A stretch of 42,562 bases of DNA from CAZLHO01 sp964559455 (GTDB lineage: Bacteria; Krumholzibacteriota; Krumholzibacteriia; LZORAL124-64-63), in the NCBI GenBank assembly GCA_964559455.1, contig CAZLHO010000023.1:1-42562 (forward strand). Direction: 5' to 3'. Below are positions 17,191 to 24,966 of the stretch, piece by piece. The translations under genes were made by a program, and so were the position numbers. The notes beneath the pieces were generated by a model that had not been told where the DNA came from, ran no database searches, and saw only the letters and a list, made by a program, of their open reading frames with translations. Each line of letters begins with the position of its first letter. The stretch's first letter is position 1.

Positions 17191-17583
17191 TCAATCACCG
17201 GCCCGACTGCGCTTGTGCACCTTTCCGGGCTTCAGTTCCTCCATCAGGGCCGCATAGCCGCCGATGATGATCCGGACGTCGGCGAAACCCCGGCTCTTCA
17301 GGTAGGCCAGCGCGATCGAAGAGCGGGTGTCGTTGGAGCAGAACAGCCCGATGGGCTTGTCCGAGGGAATCTCGCCGTAGCGGTCCGGCAGCTCGTGCAT
17401 CGGGATGTGCAGGCCCTGCAGGGAGGCGATCCGGATCGGCAGGATGTCGAATTCCGGCTCCGACCGCAGGTCCAGGAAGACGGCACCGGTCCGATCGAAG
17501 AACGCCTGGGGCGTGGTCTTATGCCCGCCTGTGCCGAAATAATCGAAATCCATCGATCTGATCGTCGCCTCGAACGAATCCAT
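17191..17583 (-). CDS. Rhodanese-like sulfurtransferase
   Basis: A 130-residue single-domain rhodanese with AAAGGA before the ATG. 'VFLDLRSEPEFDILPI' is the CH2A-like motif, and the active-site loop starts at C82 (FCSNDTRSSIAL), the six-residue C-x4-R loop of sulfurtransferases. 'LKSRGFADVRIIIGGYAAL' matches the typical ending. It is cytoplasmic by lack of a signal. It would carry persulfide sulfur between thiosulfate, glutathione or protein thiols. It is the first gene of the operon with TauE and ArsR. Confidence 0.88.
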   Translation of the reverse strand: MDSFEATIRSMDFDYFGTGGHKTTPQAFFDRTGAVFLDLRSEPEFDILPIRIASLQGLHIPMHELPDRYGEIPSDKPIGLFCSNDTRSSIALAYLKSRGFADVRIIIGGYAALMEELKPGKVHKRSRAGD

Positions 17584-17627
17584 CGGGTTGTCCTTTCCAT
17601 TGGGAATCCGGGGCTTTTGTGTGCATT

Positions 17628-17860
17628 TGGCAATTTAGCAAAATCAACAAAGTAATCAAGGAAATGCCGAGCTCGCCCGCGTCCCTGTCCTGGCGTCGTT
17701 CGAGTTCGAGGTCGAAGGGCCGCCTGGGTCCGTTCCTGGCGAGTCGCCTTCCAGATAAGACGACAGAAATGGCATAAAAACCAGAAAATGGCCTATAAAT
17801 TGCCAAGAATGGCCATTAGTCACGGAAATTTATTGTTGACGATCGTTGCCATTAATGGCA
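17628..17860. promoter_or_regulatory. Cluster of ATGGC / GCCAT half-sites in the rhodanese-hipB spacer
   Basis: TGGCAATTTA at 17628-17637 is repeated in inverted orientation as TAAATTGCCA at 17796-17805. Further half-sites are ATGGC at 17769 and 17788, the palindrome ATGGCCAT at 17809-17816, and the perfect 14-bp palindrome TGCCATTAATGGCA at 17847-17860. The stretch is much more AT-rich than its surroundings. HipB-type repressors bind several spaced palindromes upstream of hipBA, so these are candidate operators. Confidence 0.6.
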
Positions 17861-17864
17861 TCTT
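17836..17864 (+). promoter_or_regulatory. Candidate hipBA promoter with operator in the spacer
   Basis: TTGACG at 17836-17841 is a good -35. With a 17-bp spacer the -10 would be CATCTT, which is weak. The 14-bp palindrome fills the spacer, which would place a bound repressor directly over the polymerase site. Confidence 0.4.
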
Positions 17865-17904
17865 GTAATTGAAATCATTCAATAAACAGACAAAGGTGGC
17901 GACT

Positions 17905-18255
17905 ATGAAGTTCCTGGGAGAGATCGCTGATGATGCCGTTCTGAAGGAGTTGGGAGGCCGCGTCGCCCGGTATCGGCTCAACCGGAATCTGACCCAGGAG
18001 GCGCTGGCCAGGGAGGCGGGAGTCTCCAAGCGGACGCTCCACCGGATCGAGCATGGCCATTCCGCCCAGTTCACGAATTGGATCCGGCTGCTGAGAGCCT
18101 TCGATTTGCTGGAGAACCTCGACATCCTCGTCCCGGAACCGGCGATCAGCCCGATCCAGCAGATGAAGATGCTCGGGAAGGAACGCAAGCGCGCCTCCTC
18201 CGCGACGAAGCGATCCGGAAAGAGCGAGCCCTGGACCTGGGGGGATGAGGAATGA
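17905..18255 (+). CDS. HipB-like helix-turn-helix antitoxin
   Basis: A 116-residue XRE-family protein. The ATG at 17905 is chosen because AGGTGG is 5 nt upstream and the protein then starts MKFLGEIADDAVLKELG; an ATG 12 codons earlier lacks a ribosome site. The HTH spans about residues 18-60 ('VARYRLNRNLTQEALAREAG', 'SKRTLHRIEHG'). The tail is basic and ends WTWGDEE. Its stop overlaps the start of hipA by 4 nt, the usual antitoxin-first order. It should bind and neutralise the HipA kinase and repress the operon. Confidence 0.85.
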   Translation: MKFLGEIADDAVLKELGGRVARYRLNRNLTQEALAREAGVSKRTLHRIEHGHSAQFTNWIRLLRAFDLLENLDILVPEPAISPIQQMKMLGKERKRASSATKRSGKSEPWTWGDEE

Positions 18256-19556
18256 CCGTCGCCGAGGTCAGGCTCTGGGGCAGGACGATCGGCGCCGTCC
18301 GCTGGGACGCCGATGCCGGGCTCGCCCATTTCGAATACGATCCGGAGTTCCGGCGCAGCGGCATCGAAGTCGCCCCTTTCACGATGCGGCTGTCCGACCG
18401 GATCTACTCCTTCCCGGCTCTGCCCCGCGAGACGTTCCAGGGCCTGCCCGGACTCCTGGCGGATTCCCTGCCCGACGACTTCGGCAACGCCCTGATCGAC
18501 GCGTGGCTCGTCGACGAAGGCCGTGAGAGCGACGCGCTCAATGCCGTCGAGCGCCTCTGCTATACCGGCGACAGGGGAATGGGCGCGCTGGAATACCACC
18601 CCGCGAAGGGACCGTCGGCCACGATGTCGGAGCGGGTCGATGTCGAGGCCCTGGTCGAACTCGCGAGTCGGATTCTGGCCAGGCGCAATCGGCTCGAGGG
18701 GTCCTTCGCGCCCTCGAAGCGGCACGACTCCCTGCAGACGATCCTGCGCGTGGGGACATCGGCCGGGGGAGCCCGGGCGAAGGCGATCATCGCCTGGAAC
18801 CCGTCGACGAACGAGGTCCGCTCGGGGCAGATCGATGCGGGGAGCGGTTTCGGCTACTGGCTCCTGAAATTCGACGGCGTCTCGGGCAACCGGGACAAGG
18901 AGCTCGAGGATCCCGCCGGCTACGGTCTCGTCGAATACGCCTACTACAGGATGGCGCTGGCGGCGGGAATCGACATGAAGGAATGCCGCCTGCTCGAGGA
19001 GAAGGGGCGCAGCCATTTCATGACCCGGCGCTTCGACCGCACCGATACGGGCCGGAAGATCCACATGCAGTCGTTGTGCGCGATGGAGCATTTCGATTAC
19101 CGGCGGCCCGGGGCCCACTCGTACGAGCAGGCCCTGCGCACGATACGCAAGCTCGGCATGCCCATGGACAGCCTGGAGGAACAGTACCGGCGCATGGCCT
19201 TCAACATCGTCGGGCGCAACCAGGATGACCACGTCAAGAACATCGCCTTCCTGATGGACCGGTCGGGTGTCTGGACGTTGTCGCCGGCCTTCGACCTGAC
19301 GTACAGCTACAATCCCAGCGGCGACTGGACGAGCCGGCACCAGATGACGCTCAACGGGAAACGCGGGGATTTCGACATCGAGGATTTCAGGGCCTGCGCC
19401 AGGAACGCGGCGATCAGGCGGGGACGCGCAGAGGAGATACTCCGGCAGGTCATGGACGCCGTGGAGCAATGGCCTGAATTCGCCGCGGAAGCCGGCGTGC
19501 CCGGCGATGTCGCCGGCCGCATCCGCGCCGCCCATCGGCTCGATCTCCAGCCCTGA
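18252..19556 (+). CDS. hipA: HipA-family serine/threonine kinase toxin
   Basis: A 434-residue protein of the HipA family, translationally coupled to the antitoxin. The N-terminal subdomain carries 'GLLADSLPDDFGNALI'. The loop GTSAGGARAK lies near residue 168, then 'GYWLLKFDG', the catalytic NQDDHVKN near residue 322, and the metal-binding AFDLT ('LSPAFDLTYSYN'). All key kinase elements are present, so it should be active. Family knowledge: HipA of E. coli phosphorylates glutamyl-tRNA synthetase and causes persistence; the target of this homologue is unknown. Confidence 0.88.
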   Translation: MTVAEVRLWGRTIGAVRWDADAGLAHFEYDPEFRRSGIEVAPFTMRLSDRIYSFPALPRETFQGLPGLLADSLPDDFGNALIDAWLVDEGRESDALNAVERLCYTGDRGMGALEYHPAKGPSATMSERVDVEALVELASRILARRNRLEGSFAPSKRHDSLQTILRVGTSAGGARAKAIIAWNPSTNEVRSGQIDAGSGFGYWLLKFDGVSGNRDKELEDPAGYGLVEYAYYRMALAAGIDMKECRLLEEKGRSHFMTRRFDRTDTGRKIHMQSLCAMEHFDYRRPGAHSYEQALRTIRKLGMPMDSLEEQYRRMAFNIVGRNQDDHVKNIAFLMDRSGVWTLSPAFDLTYSYNPSGDWTSRHQMTLNGKRGDFDIEDFRACARNAAIRRGRAEEILRQVMDAVEQWPEFAAEAGVPGDVAGRIRAAHRLDLQP

Positions 19557-19559
19557 GGA

Positions 19560-19579
19560 TCGAGCAGCTCGAGTTTTTT
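19560..19579 (+). terminator. Short intrinsic terminator after hipA
   Basis: TCGAG-CAG-CTCGA followed by GTTTTTT. The stem is only 5 bp but the T-run is clear. Confidence 0.45.
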
Positions 19580-19631
19580 CCACCTCGCGGGGAGGGGTGG
19601 TCCCAGGGGCCGAATTCCCGCTCGCCTTCGA

Positions 19632-20243
19632 TCAGAACCAGAACGCCACGCCCAGGGTCAGCTTCGAGGCGAAGCCGGAGTCGTCCACCGGCGTCTCGAC
19701 GCTCAGCGTGGATCCGTCCGGCGCCTCGTAGGTCACGCTCGCCTTGTCCCAGTTCACCGCCTCGAGCCGCAGCGAGCCGTGCAGCGACACGCTCCTGCCC
19801 ACCAGGTAGTGGGCGCCCGCGCCGAAGCTGATGCCGGCCCCATTCGCCTCGAAGAGCAGATCCCCCTGCTGCGATTCCAGCTGGAACCCGCCGAGGCCGC
19901 CGAAGAGATAGGGGCGGAAGGGGCGGCTCTCGCCGAAGAGGAAGACGCCTTCGAGAAACGAGCTCATGAAGCGGATGTCGATGTCGGGATCGCTCGTGCC
20001 GTGATCGGCGCCGCCGCCGTAGAGGCGCAGCATGAACGTGGGGCTGAAGCGGTAGCCGACCTGCAGGGCGCCGCCGCCCGCCTGCTCGTCCACGGAGATG
20101 GCGGGCTCGTCGTCGTTGTCTCCGATGTGGCTGCTCAGGCCGTCCAGGCCGATCATCCAGCGCCCGTCCTGGGCCGCGGCGCCGCCGGCGGCCAGGACCA
20201 GGGCGATCGCCAGGGCCGCGAAGAGCGGCGTGTTTCTGCTCAT
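19632..20243 (-). CDS. Outer-membrane beta-barrel protein
   Basis: A 203-residue product from the ATG at 20243, preceded by GGGGATGGAG. The signal peptide ends GGAAAQD. Alternating beta strands follow ('GALQVGYRFSPTFMLRLYGGG', in pieces; 'RPYLFGGLGGFQL'; 'GISFGAGAHYLVG'; 'SLHGSLRLEAVNW') and the protein ends LTLGVAFWF with a C-terminal Phe, the BAM recognition pattern. It resembles small OmpA/OmpW-like 8-stranded barrels. The specific role is unknown. It lies divergent from the multiheme cytochrome gene across a 460-bp spacer. Confidence 0.8.
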   Translation of the reverse strand: MSRNTPLFAALAIALVLAAGGAAAQDGRWMIGLDGLSSHIGDNDDEPAISVDEQAGGGALQVGYRFSPTFMLRLYGGGADHGTSDPDIDIRFMSSFLEGVFLFGESRPFRPYLFGGLGGFQLESQQGDLLFEANGAGISFGAGAHYLVGRSVSLHGSLRLEAVNWDKASVTYEAPDGSTLSVETPVDDSGFASKLTLGVAFWF

Positions 20244-20289
20244 GATGGCTCCATCCCCTTGGTTTGCGTGATCAGGCCCGGATTCTAGC

Positions 20290-20501
20290 GACAAAGGGAG
20301 CCTGCTGCAACGACGGGCGACAGAGAGCTGCCGGGCCGCGTCCACGCCGCCCTTGAGGAAGGCGTCGGCCGTGGCTTTCTCGAGGGGGCAGGGGAAGGTG
20401 GGACCTACGGCGCACCTGTTGCAGGTCCGGAACGCCTCGGTCAGTTCCGCCAGGCCCGGAATCTAGATCATGATGTCGGCCTCGGCGTAGTGGTCGCACG
20501 C
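20290..20501 (-). pseudogene. Possible remnant of a small Cys-containing protein
   Basis: On the minus strand the 460-bp spacer encodes a protein-like stretch (HACDHYAEADIMI, an in-frame TAG at 20463-20465, then IPGLAELTEAFRTCNRCA, FPCPLEKATADAFLKGG). It has no start and an internal stop. It could be a decayed gene; I do not recognise the family. The rest of the spacer up to the cytochrome gene holds no clear feature. Confidence 0.3.
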
Positions 20502-20704
20502 ATGTCATGCTACGGGCCGTCCTCGCTCGGGAGCGGCCCGATCGTGTGCCCGCCGTCCGTTGCGGACCACGCCCAATCCGGCAGCAAAGGTCAACAATTG
20601 TCGAATTTGACCAGATGTCCTGAATAAAGTAGGGTGTTTCTCCGGAATCCCGACCCCGGTTCTCGCCGCCAGGGGCGAACCCGCATCCTCCGGAGGTGCC
20701 GACC

Positions 20705-22057
20705 ATGAGATCCTTCCTCTCGCTCTGCCTGCCGGCGCTCGTCCTATGCGCCGCGCCCGCTCTGGCCGACCCCATCGCCGGCGGCGCGGGCCAGGGCGCG
20801 CTGCCCTACGACTCCTTCGAGCCCGGCGAGAACTGCGCCGAATGCCATGACCGTTTCGCGAGGCAGCACGAGGCCTCGCTGATGGCCCAGTCCTTCACCC
20901 ATATCTGGGACGAGGTGGAGTACTTCACCCTGGCCTTGCCGCACGCCCGCATGGAACCGAAGGTGGCGGAGGTCGAGGCCGGCTGCAACGGCTGCCATGC
21001 GCCGCTGGCCTACCTGGCCGGCGACATTCCGCCGCAGCGGCCCGAGGCCGGCACGCGGGCCAACGAGGGTGTGAGCTGCGATCTCTGCCACGCGATCGTC
21101 GGCTTCGAGGGCGAGGTGCCCTTCAACTTCAACTGGATCGTCGACCCGGGGGAGGTCAAGCAGGGAGCTCGCCCCGGCCTGGAGAGCGACTACCACGGGA
21201 TCGCGGTCAACCCCTTCCTGAAGAGCGCCGAGTTCTGCGGCACCTGCCACAACGAGAAGGACCCCTACGGGATGTGGGTGAAGTCCACCCACATCGAGTG
21301 GCGCGACGGCCCCTACGGCGCCTCCGGGATCACTTGCCAGGGTTGCCACATGCCCGCGGCCGGCACCGAGCTGGTCGCCGACGGCGAGGTCTACCCGGAC
21401 GCCCGGCAGCACACCTTCCACGGCGTGCACTACGCGCCCAAGGTCACCGGATCCGTCGAAGTGCTGCTCTATCCCGAGGAGGCGGAAGTCGCGCCGGGCG
21501 AGCGACTGCAGATCGGCGCGACGGTCATGAACGCCAAGGCCGGCCACATGATCCCCTCGGGCTCGGTCGAGGAGCGGGTGGTCTGGCTGCACGTCGAGGC
21601 CCGGGACTCCGCCGGCGGCGTGCACCACCTTCCGGTGGACCTGAAGGGCTTCGACGGCGAAGCCTGGACCGTGGCCGACCCTGGGGCGCTGGCCTACCAG
21701 GCCATGGGCGAGATCCAGGGGCTGGCGGACTTCTCCGGCCTGCCGCGCGACGGCGACGTGCCCGCCGGCGACCGGATCTACCGCATGCCCTACCTTGACC
21801 CGCAGGGGAGGATGACCATCGCCCAGTGGTACACGGCTTCCTTCGGCCCCGACTACCGGCTGCCGCCGCTGGCCGCGATCGACGAGAGCTTCACCTGGGC
21901 CTTGCCGGCCGACCTGCCGGCGGGCCCGGTCGAAGTGACGGCCTCGGTCTACATGACCATGGTCGTCTCTTCGGTCGCCGACCACCTGGGGTTGCCGGCG
22001 TCGGAGAGGGAGCCGATGCTGATGGGCCGCCACACGGTCACCGTGGCCGTGCGCTGA
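20705..22057 (+). CDS. Periplasmic multiheme c-type cytochrome (five CxxCH)
   Basis: A 450-residue product. The ATG at 20705 has GGAGGTG 6 nt upstream and starts a signal peptide ending ALA. Five heme-attachment motifs are visible: CAECH (C44), CNGCH (C94), CDLCH (C125), CGTCH (C178) and CQGCH (C211). All lie in the N-terminal half, in the cytochrome c554 / c-prime-like layout. Residues about 240-450 form a beta-rich domain without heme sites ('VEVLLYPEEAEVAPGERLQ', 'AGHMIPSGSVEERVVWL'). It probably moves electrons in the periplasm; the donor and acceptor are unknown. No other respiratory gene is adjacent. Confidence 0.88.
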   Translation: MRSFLSLCLPALVLCAAPALADPIAGGAGQGALPYDSFEPGENCAECHDRFARQHEASLMAQSFTHIWDEVEYFTLALPHARMEPKVAEVEAGCNGCHAPLAYLAGDIPPQRPEAGTRANEGVSCDLCHAIVGFEGEVPFNFNWIVDPGEVKQGARPGLESDYHGIAVNPFLKSAEFCGTCHNEKDPYGMWVKSTHIEWRDGPYGASGITCQGCHMPAAGTELVADGEVYPDARQHTFHGVHYAPKVTGSVEVLLYPEEAEVAPGERLQIGATVMNAKAGHMIPSGSVEERVVWLHVEARDSAGGVHHLPVDLKGFDGEAWTVADPGALAYQAMGEIQGLADFSGLPRDGDVPAGDRIYRMPYLDPQGRMTIAQWYTASFGPDYRLPPLAAIDESFTWALPADLPAGPVEVTASVYMTMVVSSVADHLGLPASEREPMLMGRHTVTVAVR

Positions 22058-22072
22058 GATCTTCAGAGGACG

Positions 22073-22106
22073 GACCGGTGACCGGCCGAGCGGCCGGTCG
22101 CCGGTC
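22073..22106 (+). terminator. Terminator-like hairpin after the cytochrome gene
   Basis: GACCGGTGACCGGCC and GGCCGGTCGCCGGTC pair over 15 positions with one wobble and a 4-nt loop. It is followed by TTCG only, so termination may be weak. Confidence 0.5.
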
Positions 22107-22161
22107 TTCGAGCAAGCCGGTCCCGGCATCCTGTCGCGGTTTCTCGAGACGATCATTTTTA

Positions 22162-22177
22162 TACGAAACAATTCGTA
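22162..22177. promoter_or_regulatory. Candidate BlaI-type operator
   Basis: TACGAAACAATTCGTA is a 6-bp perfect inverted repeat in an AT-rich island 38 bp before the regulator's start. BlaI/MecI repressors bind TACxxx..xxxGTA-like dyads in their own promoter, which fits this position. Confidence 0.55.
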
Positions 22178-22214
22178 GATACCTGCGTAGAGGGCCGTCG
22201 GAGGTGATTCCCCG

Positions 22215-22607
22215 ATGAGCCCGAACCCCCTGCCGAGACCCACCGAAGCCGAACTGGCCATCCTCGGCGTGCTCTGGGCCGAAGGCCCGAGCACCGTGCG
22301 CCAGGTCCACGCCGGGCTGCCCAACGGCGGCCGGGTGGGCTACACGACGATCCTGAAGCTGATGCAGATCATGACCGAGAAGGGGCTGCTGCACCGCGAC
22401 GAGAGCAGCCGCGCCCACGTCTACCACGCCGCCTGCGACGAGGAGCGGACGCAGCGCCGGCTGGTCGGCGACCTGCTGGACCGGGCCTTCCAGGGGGCCT
22501 CGGGGCGCCTGGCCGTGCAGGCGCTGGGGCAAGGGCGCGCCTCGGCCGACGAGATCGCCGAGATCCGGCGCCTGCTCGACGCCATGGAAGAGGGGGATGA
22601 GCGATGA
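22215..22607 (+). CDS. BlaI/MecI/CopY-family transcriptional repressor
   Basis: A 130-residue winged-helix protein with GGAGGTG upstream. 'PTEAELAILGVLWAEGPSTV' and 'YTTILKLMQIMTEKGLLHRD' are family signatures, and the C-terminal helices would form the dimer interface that the partner protease cleaves. It overlaps the next gene by 4 nt. The pair resembles BlaI-BlaR1 signalling; no beta-lactamase gene is adjacent, so the regulated target is unknown. Confidence 0.9.
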   Translation: MSPNPLPRPTEAELAILGVLWAEGPSTVRQVHAGLPNGGRVGYTTILKLMQIMTEKGLLHRDESSRAHVYHAACDEERTQRRLVGDLLDRAFQGASGRLAVQALGQGRASADEIAEIRRLLDAMEEGDER

Positions 22608-24739
22608 GCGTCTTTCCGGAGCTGCTCGCCGATCTGGCGCGGCCGCTGGCCCTGACCCTGGCCCACTCCCTCTGGCAGGGCGCGCTGGTCGCCCTGCTGC
22701 TGGCCATCGTCCTGGGGCTGACGCCGCGCCGCGCGGACCTGCGCCACGCCTGCGCCTGCGCCGCGCTGGTGCTCTGCCTGGTCCTGCCCGCCGTCACCTT
22801 CGTGGTCGTCGCGGAAGGGAGCGACCCGGCGTCCGGGATCGCGGCGGCCGTTCCACCAGTTGCGGGGCCCGCCGTGGAAACGGCCCGGCTGGAAACGGCC
22901 GCGGATCGCCCGGCGCCGGCATCGGCCGCGCCCGCGCCGTCGCCTCCCTGGCGCGACCTCGGGCGACGGCTCGCCGAGGGCCTGCACGGGAAAGCGCCCC
23001 TGATCGCCGCGCTCTGGCTCATCGGCGTGCTGCTGCTCGGAGCCTGGCACCTGGGCGGCTGGCTGCGCACCCGGAACTGGGTCGGCCTCGGCCGGCCGGC
23101 CGCGCCTGAGCTGCTGGACCGGGTGGCGGCCATCGCCGCGCGCCTGGGCCTGCGCCGTCGCCTGAGGGTGCTGATCACCGCGGCGATCGACGTGCCGGCG
23201 GTCGTCGGCTGGCTGCGGCCCACGCTGCTGGTGCCGGTGTCGGTGCTGACCGGACTGTCGCCGCAGCAGCTGGACCTGATCCTGGCCCACGAGCTGGCCC
23301 ATATCCGGCGCTGGGATCCCCTGGTCGCCGTGCTGCAGGTGGTCGCCGAGACCCTGCTCTTCCATCAGCCCGCAGTCTGGTGGATCTCGATGCAGATCCG
23401 CCGCGAGCGCGAGCTCTGCTGTGACGACGTCGCCGTTTCCGTCGGCGGCGACCGTCTGGCCTACGCGCGCGCTCTGCTCACCCTCGAGGAGCAGCGCACC
23501 TGGCTGCCCGCCGTCGCCCAGGGCGCCGGCGGCGGTTCCCTGCTCCATCGTATCCTGCGCCTGACCGGAGGTTCTCCCATGCGTTCCACCCTGACGCCGT
23601 CCCGCCTGGCGGGACTGACCCTCGTGCTGATCGCCCTGACCGCCGGGGCGGCCCTGACCCTCGCCGCTTCCGGCAGTCCCCTGAACGTCGCCCAGGCCTC
23701 GGATCGCGACGACGGCGACCGCCGGATCGACGGGACCTGGCGCCTGAAGGAAGGCCGCTACGGGGGCCGGGTGCAGCTGCGGCACGACCGCGACGACGAC
23801 CACGAGAGCACGATGACCCTGCGGCTCGACGACGACCAGCTCGAGCAGCTGCGCGAGGGCCGCGGCGACCTGGTGATCGCGCGCGACGCCGGCGTGATCA
23901 CCCTGGAGCGCGACCGCGACGAGACGCGCGGCGACTTCGGCTTCCGTCCCGACCGCGGCTTCGCCGACTGGCTCGACGACCGGGGCCTGCGCGGGCCCGA
24001 CCGCGACGAGCAGCTGGTGATGGCCTGCAACGGCGTCGACCGCGCTCTGGTCGAGGGCCTGGCCGACGCCGGCCACGCTCCGGACGACCTCGACATGCTG
24101 ATCGCCGCCGGGATCCACCGCGTGACGCCCGCTTTCGCCCGCGAGATGGACGGCCTGTTCCCGGGCCTCGACCTCGAAGAACTGATCGCCTTCAGGGTCC
24201 ACGACATCGACCGCAGCTACGTCCGCGAGCTCGATGAGATGGGCTTCCGCGGCCTCGCCGCAGGGGAAGTCATGTCGATGCGTATCCACAATATCGACGC
24301 CGACTACGTCCGCGAGCTCGACGAGATGGGCTTCCGAGACCTGGACGCCGGGGAGGCCGTGTCGATGCGCATCCACCACATCGACGCCGACTACGTGCGC
24401 GAACTCGCGGAACTGGGCTTCCGCGGTCTCTCCGCAGAGGAGATTATGTCGATGAGCATCCACGGCATCGACGCCCGTTTCCTGCACCGGATGGCCGAGG
24501 CGGGCTACGACGACCTGAGTCCGGAGCAGGCGCTGGCCTTCAGCATCCACCGCGTCGACGCCCGCTTCGTGCGCGAGCTGGCCGAACGGGGCTACCGGGA
24601 TCTGGACCCCGAGGAACTGGTCGGGATGCGCATCCACCACATCACTCCGCAGTGGATCGATGCGCTCGAGGAGAGGGGCATCCGGCGGCTGGACGTGGAC
24701 GAGCTCGTGCGGCTGAAGATCAGCGGCGTCGATCTCTGA
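22604..24739 (+). CDS. BlaR1-like M56 membrane metalloprotease with repeat-rich sensor domain
   Basis: A 711-residue product. The N-terminal half has transmembrane segments (about residues 10-40, 45-68, 140-160) and the zinc-protease motif H229-E-L-A-H233 with 'RRERELCCDDVAV' downstream, the M56/BlaR1 layout. A further membrane segment lies at about residues 335-357. The outer part holds a charged stretch (360-460) and about eight tandem repeats of 27 residues from about residue 500 to the end, with the pattern IHxIDADYVRELxEMGFRxLxxxEvmsmr. There is no penicillin-binding sensor domain, so it is not a beta-lactam receptor of the standard kind. It would cleave the co-encoded BlaI-like repressor on sensing an unknown signal. 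Confidence 0.88.
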   Translation: MSVFPELLADLARPLALTLAHSLWQGALVALLLAIVLGLTPRRADLRHACACAALVLCLVLPAVTFVVVAEGSDPASGIAAAVPPVAGPAVETARLETAADRPAPASAAPAPSPPWRDLGRRLAEGLHGKAPLIAALWLIGVLLLGAWHLGGWLRTRNWVGLGRPAAPELLDRVAAIAARLGLRRRLRVLITAAIDVPAVVGWLRPTLLVPVSVLTGLSPQQLDLILAHELAHIRRWDPLVAVLQVVAETLLFHQPAVWWISMQIRRERELCCDDVAVSVGGDRLAYARALLTLEEQRTWLPAVAQGAGGGSLLHRILRLTGGSPMRSTLTPSRLAGLTLVLIALTAGAALTLAASGSPLNVAQASDRDDGDRRIDGTWRLKEGRYGGRVQLRHDRDDDHESTMTLRLDDDQLEQLREGRGDLVIARDAGVITLERDRDETRGDFGFRPDRGFADWLDDRGLRGPDRDEQLVMACNGVDRALVEGLADAGHAPDDLDMLIAAGIHRVTPAFAREMDGLFPGLDLEELIAFRVHDIDRSYVRELDEMGFRGLAAGEVMSMRIHNIDADYVRELDEMGFRDLDAGEAVSMRIHHIDADYVRELAELGFRGLSAEEIMSMSIHGIDARFLHRMAEAGYDDLSPEQALAFSIHRVDARFVRELAERGYRDLDPEELVGMRIHHITPQWIDALEERGIRRLDVDELVRLKISGVDL

Positions 24740-24759
24740 GCCTGCGCCGCGAGTAAAGT

Positions 24760-24798
24760 GGGCGGGCCCGATCACCCGCTCGGGGATCGGGCCCGCCC
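24760..24798 (+). terminator. Strong hairpin after the M56 protease gene
   Basis: GGGCGGGCCCGATC pairs perfectly with GATCGGGCCCGCCC (14 bp, 11-nt loop). No T-run follows. Confidence 0.55.
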
Positions 24799-24966
24799 GG
24801 GATAACGGCCGCGCTGGTGAACATCGTTGATTCCATACGAATTCCGTCCTCTGCCCTTGCCCCGCCCGCTGATCTTGATTATCTCTGTCCGCGTCAGAAA
24901 ATCAGATAAAAACAGCCGCGTATTCATCGCGAAAGCGCGGCGAACGACCCCCAGGAGGCACAGTCC

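Noticed and set aside
17836..17869. TGTAAT at 17864-17869 as the hipBA -10 box
   Set aside because: A good hexamer, but 22 bp from the only good -35, too far for a normal sigma-70 promoter.
22604..24739. Calling the M56 protein a beta-lactam sensor (BlaR1 proper)
   Set aside because: No penicillin-binding sensor domain or SxxK-type motif in the C-terminal part, and no beta-lactamase gene nearby.
22421..24775. 784-codon open frame antisense to the M56 protease gene
   Set aside because: It mirrors the repeats of the real gene on the other strand; composition is His/Val/Asp-rich low complexity, as expected of a shadow.
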